Source: a bacterium
Lineage (GTDB): Bacteria; Myxococcota_A; Bradymonadia; UBA7976; UBA1532
Direction: 5' to 3'
Length of the DNA: 8,652 nucleotides
NCBI GenBank assembly: GCA_030424955.1
Contig: JAUHVS010000205.1
Location: 1-8,652 of the forward strand
This document shows, piece by piece, positions 1 through 4,979 of the stretch (positions are counted from its first letter, which is position 1; each line of letters begins with the position of its first letter). The translations under genes and the position numbers were made by a program. Below the pieces are notes generated by a model that made no database searches, was not told where the DNA came from, and saw only the letters and a program-made list of their open reading frames with translations.

Positions 1-31
1 CTGGGGCCGACCCCGGAGGCGCGCCGCGGGC

Positions 32-1900
32 TCAGCGATCCGCGGCGGCGCGGGCGATGACGGCGGGGGTCTGGTCGACCCGGGCCAGGTAGTACCGCAG
101 GGCGCGGATCTCGGGGGTGTCGAGCAGGAACAGCTCAGCGGCGAAGCGCGCGTCCAGCGGCTGGTGGTGCAGCACGGCCTCCACCCGGGCGGTGCGGGCG
201 GGCAGCCGGTAGATCACGGTGTCGGCGCCGGGCTGGAAGTCGGGATCGTCCGCCACGCCCGTGGGCGCGGTCGCCGGCCCGTCGGGGTGATCGGCGCGCC
301 ACCCGCGGGGCAGCAGGCGGTTGTCGCGGCAGTACGCGCTGCCCCGCAGCAGGCGCCAGGTGGGCTGCCCCTGCGGATCGCACATCTGCGCCGCCCACAC
401 CTGCACCTGGTCGGGGCGGTCGATGGTCTGGTGCGGCCCCTGCACCGGCCCGCCGGCGCGCTCGAAGTCCGCCACGGCGTCGCCCACCAGCAGCCGCCCC
501 TCGGCGTCGGGGCGCCCGCTCTCGAAGACCACGGCGCCGGCGGCGTCCAGGGCGGTCAGGTGCAGCCACACCCGGCGGCTGGGGAAGCCGCTCGGCAGCT
601 TGTGGCCGGTCTGGTTGTGCACCGTGATCGACAGCTCGACGCCGTCGCCCACGGGGGTCAGCGGGCTCAGCTCGAGGCGCGCGGCCGAGGCCAGGCTGTC
701 GCGGGTGGCCGCCAGGGTGGCCTCGAAGGCCTCGCGGGGCGCCTGGGTGGCGAGCTCAGCGCCAAAGTCCCGCAGCACCTGCAAGATGAGGGTGTTGCCG
801 CCCACCAGCAGGTGGCGGCCGATGGGGGCCCGGGCGGCCACCTGCGGGAAGTCGCCCCCGTTGGGGCGGCGGGCGATGGCGGTGCGGATGGGATCGCCGT
901 CGGCGTCATCGCTGGGCAGGTGGCAGGCCTGGCAGGTCACGCCGTCGGCCTCGAAGGCGCTGTTGCGCCACTCGAGGAAGGTGGCCTGCTCTAGCAGGGT
1001 GTGGCCCGTGGGCGTGGCGGTGTCGTCGAGGGTGGGGGTCTCGAGCACGTGGCAGCTGCTGCACAGCACGCTCTCGGTCACGTGATCGGCCTGCACCGGC
1101 GTGAAGCCGCTGTTGCTCACCATGGGGTTGGCGAAGGGGTTGGCGTGGGGCCCGTAGGCCACCGGCGCGTCGCCCGCCGCCCACTGGCCGCTGAACACGG
1201 CCTCGCTGCCCAGGCCCTCGGCTGGGATCTGGTGGCAGGTGGTGCAGTTCACGCCGTCGCGGGCGATCTGGCCCTCGGGGCTGGCGGCGTCCAGCAGGCC
1301 CACATCGGCGCCGTCGCCGGCGGCCCGCCAGCCGGCGGGGGCGTGGCAGTTGAGGCACTTGGCCTCGATCAGCGCCTCGGCGCCGGGGTTGGTGGCGACC
1401 TCGGCGGACATGGTGGCGCGCCAGAGTGGGTCGCGGGCCGAGTTGGCCATCATGCTCGACTGCCACAGGTCGAAGGGCCCGACGGCGCGGCCGGCCCCGT
1501 CGCGCAGGGCCTGGGCGCCCGCGGCGGCGGTGTGGCAGGCGCCGCACACGGGGCTGCTGGCGAAGCCGCCGGCGGAGACCGCCCCGGTCTGCGGCGGGCT
1601 GGGCAGCGGCGCGGGCTCGCCGAGGGGCCCGGCGTCGAGGGCGCCGAGATCGGACTCGGCGTCCGGGGCCGGCCCGCCGTCGCGGGGGCCGAGATCGGCG
1701 GGCGGGGCGCCGTCGTCCGTGGCGGTCGCGCCATCCGCGGTGGCGTCGCCTGGGGCGCCGTCCTGGAAGGCATCGGTCGGCGGGCTGCCGTCGGTCGGCG
1801 AGGCGCCCTGGTCGACGGCGAGGGGATCCCCTGTGGGATCGGCGCCGTCGTCGCACGCGGCGAGGGCCAGGGCCACGAACATCCACCCGTAAATGCGCAC
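32..1900 (-). CDS. Pentahaem c-type cytochrome lipoprotein
   Basis: Predicted 622-residue exported electron-transfer protein. The GTG start at 1900 is chosen because AAGGGAG lies 5 bases upstream and a compact lipoprotein signal follows, with lipobox LAAC ending at Cys16. Residues 17-105 are a low-complexity Asp/Ala/Pro/Gly linker, typical of surface lipoproteins in Myxococcota. Five haem-binding CXXCH motifs follow: CGACH 119-123, CLNCH 182-186, CTTCH 219-223, CSSCH 280-284 and CQACH 323-327. Additional His residues (for example 252, 273, 300, 363) could be distal ligands. A beta-rich C-terminal domain (about 408-605) contains GHKLPSGFPSRR (432-443), a signature I recall from C-terminal domains of multihaem cytochromes of the c554-like type. 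Cys507 and Cys524 lie outside haem motifs and could form a disulfide. Asp at +2 and +3 after the lipidated Cys would mean inner-membrane retention under E. coli rules, which may not apply here. The electron donor and acceptor are unknown. It is last in the window's gene order, 170 bases after its neighbour. Confidence 0.92.
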   Translation of the reverse strand: MRIYGWMFVALALAACDDGADPTGDPLAVDQGASPTDGSPPTDAFQDGAPGDATADGATATDDGAPPADLGPRDGGPAPDAESDLGALDAGPLGEPAPLPSPPQTGAVSAGGFASSPVCGACHTAAAGAQALRDGAGRAVGPFDLWQSSMMANSARDPLWRATMSAEVATNPGAEALIEAKCLNCHAPAGWRAAGDGADVGLLDAASPEGQIARDGVNCTTCHQIPAEGLGSEAVFSGQWAAGDAPVAYGPHANPFANPMVSNSGFTPVQADHVTESVLCSSCHVLETPTLDDTATPTGHTLLEQATFLEWRNSAFEADGVTCQACHLPSDDADGDPIRTAIARRPNGGDFPQVAARAPIGRHLLVGGNTLILQVLRDFGAELATQAPREAFEATLAATRDSLASAARLELSPLTPVGDGVELSITVHNQTGHKLPSGFPSRRVWLHLTALDAAGAVVFESGRPDAEGRLLVGDAVADFERAGGPVQGPHQTIDRPDQVQVWAAQMCDPQGQPTWRLLRGSAYCRDNRLLPRGWRADHPDGPATAPTGVADDPDFQPGADTVIYRLPARTARVEAVLHHQPLDARFAAELFLLDTPEIRALRYYLARVDQTPAVIARAAADR

Positions 1901-1912
1901 GGTGTCTCCCTT
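1901..1912 (-). promoter_or_regulatory. Ribosome binding site that sets the GTG start of the cytochrome
   Basis: On the minus strand AAGGGAG (1912-1906) is followed by a 5-base spacer and GTG at 1900-1898. An in-frame upstream GTG at 1972 would add 24 residues with two extra Cys before the signal peptide and has no comparable purine-rich site, so the 1900 start is preferred. Confidence 0.7.
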
Positions 1913-1924
1913 GGGGCGCGCCCC
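1913..1924. repeat. 12-base perfect palindrome upstream of the cytochrome ribosome site
   Basis: GGGGCGCGCCCC reads the same on both strands and directly abuts the ribosome site of the cytochrome gene. It could be a dimeric protein site or a short stem with a CGCG loop, but such palindromes arise readily in DNA this GC-rich. Confidence 0.3.
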
Positions 1925-1974
1925 GCTCAGTGGGCTGGCCAGGGGGCACCGGGCGCAGGGGCCCGGGCGCACGC

Positions 1975-2013
1975 TGGCTCAGGGTGCGGTCAGCCGCACG
2001 GGAACCTGAGCCA
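1975..2013. repeat. Long interrupted inverted repeat in the 170-base intergenic region
   Basis: A 9-base outer arm, TGGCTCAGG at 1975-1983, pairs with CCTGAGCCA at 2005-2013. Inside it, GTGCGG at 1984-1989 pairs with CCGCAC at 1994-1999 around a TCAG loop. The two stems stack directly on one side, and the other side has a 5-base bulge (2000-2004). This gives up to 15 base pairs in one structure. No T-run follows on either strand, so it is not a standard intrinsic terminator. It lies in the presumed leader of the cytochrome gene, about 75 bases before its start, and may act at the RNA level or as an operator. Confidence 0.5.
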
Positions 2014-2031
2014 ACAGGGGGCGGGGGTGTG

Positions 2032-2052
2032 GCGCCAGCCCGGGGCTGGCGC
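2032..2052 (-). terminator. 9-bp GC hairpin downstream of the 145-residue gene; possible terminator
   Basis: GCGCCAGCC (2032-2040) and GGCTGGCGC (2044-2052) form a perfect 9-base-pair stem with a 3-base loop. It starts 18 bases after the stop codon of the preceding gene, a normal position for a terminator. There is no U-tract after it, so termination is uncertain. It may instead slow 3'-end decay or divide the operon from the cytochrome gene. Confidence 0.35.
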
Positions 2053-2070
2053 AGGGCGCTTGGGGGGCGC

Positions 2071-2508
2071 TCAGCGGAGCCAGAGCGCGCAGCCGGCCGC
2101 GGTGCAGGCGGCCACGGCGTGGCGGAACTGGGCCACGGCCTCGACCTCGACCTCGGGGGCGCCGAGCTCGGCGAGGCCCTCGGCCAGGCGGGTCAGCTCG
2201 GCGGCGAGCGCGGGCAGGGCGGCCACCGTGAGGCCCTCGGCCGCGGTCAGCACGCCGTCGAGGGGCCGGGGCACGAAGGCCGCGTCGTTCAGCGAGATCT
2301 GATCGAGCACGGGCCACGGGCCGGCCACGCGATCGGCGGCGTCGAGCAGCGGCCCCGTGCGGCGCGCCACGGACCAGGCGGTCAGCGGCACGGCCGGATC
2401 GGCGTGGGGGGCATGCCCGTGGGCCGCCAGCAGCGCGTTGAGCTCGGCGGCCCAGGCGCGGTGGGTGTCGTCGGTGGCGGGGCCACCAAAGCTGAGGTTC
2501 AGGCTCAT
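2071..2508 (-). CDS. Hypothetical protein, 145 residues
   Basis: I do not recognise the family. The ATG at 2508 has AGGA four bases upstream. There is no signal peptide or membrane segment, so it is probably cytoplasmic, unlike every other product in the window. The N-terminal part (residues 1-80) mixes polar and hydrophobic residues and is relatively rich in Trp and Pro, with WAAELNALLAAHGH at 19-32 and PWPVLDQISLND at 64-75. The C-terminal part is Ala/Leu-rich and probably helical (about 97-145). The only cysteines are Cys135 and Cys140. It begins 37 bases after the stop of the PDZ-VWA lipoprotein, so it is probably co-transcribed with it. The gap contains a GCGGGCCCGC palindrome (2536-2545) and a C-rich run on the coding strand. 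Codon use matches its neighbours, which supports a real gene, but a function cannot be assigned. Confidence 0.75.
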   Translation of the reverse strand: MSLNLSFGGPATDDTHRAWAAELNALLAAHGHAPHADPAVPLTAWSVARRTGPLLDAADRVAGPWPVLDQISLNDAAFVPRPLDGVLTAAEGLTVAALPALAAELTRLAEGLAELGAPEVEVEAVAQFRHAVAACTAAGCALWLR

Positions 2509-2545
2509 GGGATCCTGTGGCTGGGCGGGGGGGCGGCGGGCCCGC

Positions 2546-4969
2546 TCACCGGGCGTCGGCGATGCGGCGGCGGCTCGCCAGGCTCAGGGCGTCTGCGAGG
2601 GGGCCACGGGCGCTGCCCCACGCCTGGTTGAAGCGGGCGAGGACGGCGCGATCGCCGGCGGTGACGGGGCTGGCGTCCCGCAGGGCCTGCCGGGCCTCGT
2701 CCAGGCGGCCGCCGCGGGCGAGCTGGGCGGCGGTGTCGAGGGCCTGCGCGAACTCAAAGCCCCGCACGTTGTCGCGCACGGCGCGGTGGGCGTCGGTGAG
2801 GGCCGTCGGCAGGGCGTCCAGGCGGGCGCTCGCCCGCGCCGTCGCGTTGCCGATCTGCACCATGTCTTTGTATTTCAAGGTGATCTCGGCCACCGGCCCC
2901 GGGCGCTCCACCCACAGCTCCACCAGCACGACGTGGGCGTCGCCCCCGTGGAAGTAGGGGATCACCACCTGCAGGCCGTCGTCATCGTCGCCGCGATCCG
3001 CGGTCAGCCCCAGGGTCTTGCTGAGCTGCCGATCGGTGGCGACCTCGCGGGCCTTCACCTCGCGCTTCTCGACGTCGCTCAGCATGCGGCTGCCCAGGAT
3101 GCGCACGGCGCGCACGTCGGGGGCCAGGCGGATGTTGAGGCGCAGCAGGCGCCCGATGACCTGGGCCAGGCTGGCGAGCTCAGCGTCCAGGGCGTCGTTG
3201 AGGGCCCGGCCGCGGTGGTCGTGCCCGTGGCCCGCCTGGGCCACCTGCCACCAGGCGTCGGTGTCGGGATCCAGGTCGATCACCGACGTGATGGCGCCCT
3301 GCAGGGTCAGGCGGTGGGCCGCCTGGGCCGCCACCCGCACCCGCTGGGGGTCGCCCCCGCGGGTCAGCAGCAGCACGGTCTGGCTCCCCGGGACGCGGGC
3401 CTGCCCCGAGGCGGCCTGCAGCAGCGCAGCCCCCGCGGCGTCGAGGGCGGCCCCCAGCGGGGCGGCGGCGGCGCTGGGGCGCAGGGCCGTGCCGTCCACC
3501 AGGCTGCGCACCAGGGTCCGCCGGGCGTCGCGCACGGCGATGACGTCGGTGAGCACCCGCGGGCCGTCGGCCTGCGCCACGATCACGCCCAGGCGGTCGC
3601 GGGCGTCGAGGCGCCGCAAGAGGCCCGTCACGGCGCGGGTGAGCACCTCGGGCTCCTCGGCCGCCAGGGTGCCGTCCACCACGAGCGCCACGTCCAGCGG
3701 CGGGCGGCGCCAGCCGAAGCGCTCGCTGCCCTTCAGGCCGACCTGCAGGAACACGCGGCCGGGCTGCGACAGGTCGGGGCGGTCGAGGGTGGCCGACAGG
3801 GCCAGGCCGGCGTCCTCGGGCGCGTCCAGGGCCTGGGGCGGCAGCGCGGCCGGGCCGTAGGGCGCGGCGTCGCCGAACCGGGCGTCCAGGCCGCGCACCT
3901 GGCGCAGGTAGGCGGGGCTGCGGCCCAGGTAGGTGTTCTCGAAGTAGCCCACCCGGGGCAGGAAACGCGTGGGCTTCGGCCCCGCCGCCCAGGGGGCCTG
4001 CGCCGCGCTGAGCTCGGGGTAGAGCACCCGGTGGCCGCCCGCCCGCTCGATCTCGATGACCGGGGGCCGCTCGCCGGTGAGCTGCGCCCGGGCGGTGCTC
4101 GCCTCGGCGGGCGCGCCGTCGATGGTGAGGATGACGTCGCCGTTGCGCACGCCCAGGGCGTGCAGCGGGGTGTCCTGGGCCAGCCCCGTGACCCGCACGC
4201 CGCGGGGCGCGCCGCCGGCGAAGGCGGGCACGAGGCGCACCCGGCCGGCCCCCTGGCGGGCGATCTGATCGTGGCTGAGCCAGCCGTCCCGCGCGTCGGA
4301 GAGGGCGGCGGCCTGCGCCGGGCCCAGGGCCCCCGTGCTGTCCTTGCTGCGCTTGCGGTCCGTGGCCTCTTTGCGGGGCAGGTCGCCGTCCACGGCCAGG
4401 GCGTTGAACTCAAACCGCCCGGTCTGCGAGCGGGGGGCGGCCGCAGCGCGAAGCCGGCCGTCGTCGGCGTCGCTGGGCGCCTCGTCGAGGCGCTCGCTGA
4501 GGGCGTCGGCCACCACCACCGGCGCAGGGGGCGCGGCGGGCCGGTTCGCCACCGTCTTGTCGGCGGCCACCGCCGAGGCGCGCGCGCTGCGGTGCACCTC
4601 GTCGACGGCGCGCTCTTCTTCCTTCAACTCCAGGGGCTCCGCCCTCGCCTTCTCCTTGCGCCCCCGCTTGGGCGCGGGCTTGGCGAGCACGACGGCCTCG
4701 GGCGGGGGCTCGGGCGCGGGCTCGGGCGTCGCGGCGCCCCCGAGCATCGCCAGGTCGTCCGCCGCGGGGGGCGGGGGGGGCGCCTTCAGCGCCTCGTTCC
4801 CGCCCGGCCCCACCGCGCCGGTGGTGCCCTGCAGCTCAACCAGATCGACCTGCCGGAGAGCCTCGGTCTGCTCCGCCTCGGCCTTGGCGGGGGCGCTGTC
4901 CTCGAGCTTCGCGCAGGCGGCCAGGAGCGTGACGATCAGGGCGGCCAGGGGCCAGGCGCGGCGCAACAT
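2546..4969 (-). CDS. PDZ and VWA-like domain lipoprotein (second tandem copy)
   Basis: An 807-residue predicted lipoprotein. A short hydrophobic signal ends in lipobox LAAC with Cys19. Residues 20-225 are a low-complexity Ala/Pro/Glu/Lys linker, including PPPPP at 64-68. Residues about 238-320 form a PDZ domain: GVRVTGLAQDTPLHALGVRN followed by GDVILTIDG at 277-285, resembling GspC- and HtrA-type PDZ domains. Then YFENTYLG (342-349), GLKG (411-414) and a VWA-like fold (about 425-615), in the order I recall for YfbK-type VWA proteins. The metal site is degenerate: D432-G-T434-L-A436 instead of DxSxS, and T536-R-G-G instead of TDG. A conserved post-VWA region (about 620-720) holds DRGDDDDGLQ and GGDAHVVLVELWV. 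Residues 735-785 look like a helical TPR-like hairpin. The ATG overlaps the stop of the upstream paralogue as TGATG, with GGAGG 5 bases before it, so translation is probably coupled. It likely forms a complex with that paralogue. Confidence 0.9.
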   Translation of the reverse strand: MLRRAWPLAALIVTLLAACAKLEDSAPAKAEAEQTEALRQVDLVELQGTTGAVGPGGNEALKAPPPPPAADDLAMLGGAATPEPAPEPPPEAVVLAKPAPKRGRKEKARAEPLELKEEERAVDEVHRSARASAVAADKTVANRPAAPPAPVVVADALSERLDEAPSDADDGRLRAAAAPRSQTGRFEFNALAVDGDLPRKEATDRKRSKDSTGALGPAQAAALSDARDGWLSHDQIARQGAGRVRLVPAFAGGAPRGVRVTGLAQDTPLHALGVRNGDVILTIDGAPAEASTARAQLTGERPPVIEIERAGGHRVLYPELSAAQAPWAAGPKPTRFLPRVGYFENTYLGRSPAYLRQVRGLDARFGDAAPYGPAALPPQALDAPEDAGLALSATLDRPDLSQPGRVFLQVGLKGSERFGWRRPPLDVALVVDGTLAAEEPEVLTRAVTGLLRRLDARDRLGVIVAQADGPRVLTDVIAVRDARRTLVRSLVDGTALRPSAAAAPLGAALDAAGAALLQAASGQARVPGSQTVLLLTRGGDPQRVRVAAQAAHRLTLQGAITSVIDLDPDTDAWWQVAQAGHGHDHRGRALNDALDAELASLAQVIGRLLRLNIRLAPDVRAVRILGSRMLSDVEKREVKAREVATDRQLSKTLGLTADRGDDDDGLQVVIPYFHGGDAHVVLVELWVERPGPVAEITLKYKDMVQIGNATARASARLDALPTALTDAHRAVRDNVRGFEFAQALDTAAQLARGGRLDEARQALRDASPVTAGDRAVLARFNQAWGSARGPLADALSLASRRRIADAR
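2858..2949 (-). repeat. 92-base conserved segment, copy in the PDZ-VWA gene
   Basis: This segment matches 5305-5396 without gaps and with few differences. It encodes the conserved GDAHV, LVELWV and ITLKYKDM region. With the 3691-3757 match it shows that the two VWA genes arose by duplication. Strong protein constraint alone could explain part of the DNA identity; recent gene conversion is the alternative. Confidence 0.8.
3691..3757 (-). repeat. 67-base conserved segment, copy in the PDZ-VWA gene
   Basis: It matches 6120-6186 closely, with only about three differences in the first 60 bases. It encodes a 23-residue stretch identical in both proteins (residues 405-427 here), from RVFLQVGLKG to WRRPPLDV, at the entry to the VWA-like domain. 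Confidence 0.8.
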
Positions 4970-4979
4970 CAGGGCCTCC
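4967..4979 (-). promoter_or_regulatory. TGATG stop/start overlap with GGAGG ribosome site
   Basis: The stop of the anchored VWA gene (TGA, 4971-4969) shares its last base with the ATG (4969-4967) of the PDZ-VWA gene. GGAGG at 4979-4975 lies within the last codons of the upstream gene, 5 bases before the ATG. This arrangement favours coupled synthesis of the two paralogues in a fixed ratio. Confidence 0.85.

Noticed and set aside
1901..1972. GTG at 1972 as the start of the cytochrome lipoprotein
   Set aside because: It would place 24 non-hydrophobic residues before the signal peptide and has no good ribosome site; GTG at 1900 has one.
1901..2070. Promoter for the cytochrome gene
   Set aside because: No convincing -35/-10 pair or known activator box can be seen in this GC-rich stretch. 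A promoter may exist but cannot be supported from the sequence alone.
1979..2317. Alternative frame overlapping the 145-residue gene
   Set aside because: Its product is dominated by Arg/Pro/Ala, it runs through both intergenic hairpins, and it has no ribosome site. The 2508-2071 frame has normal composition and an AGGA site.
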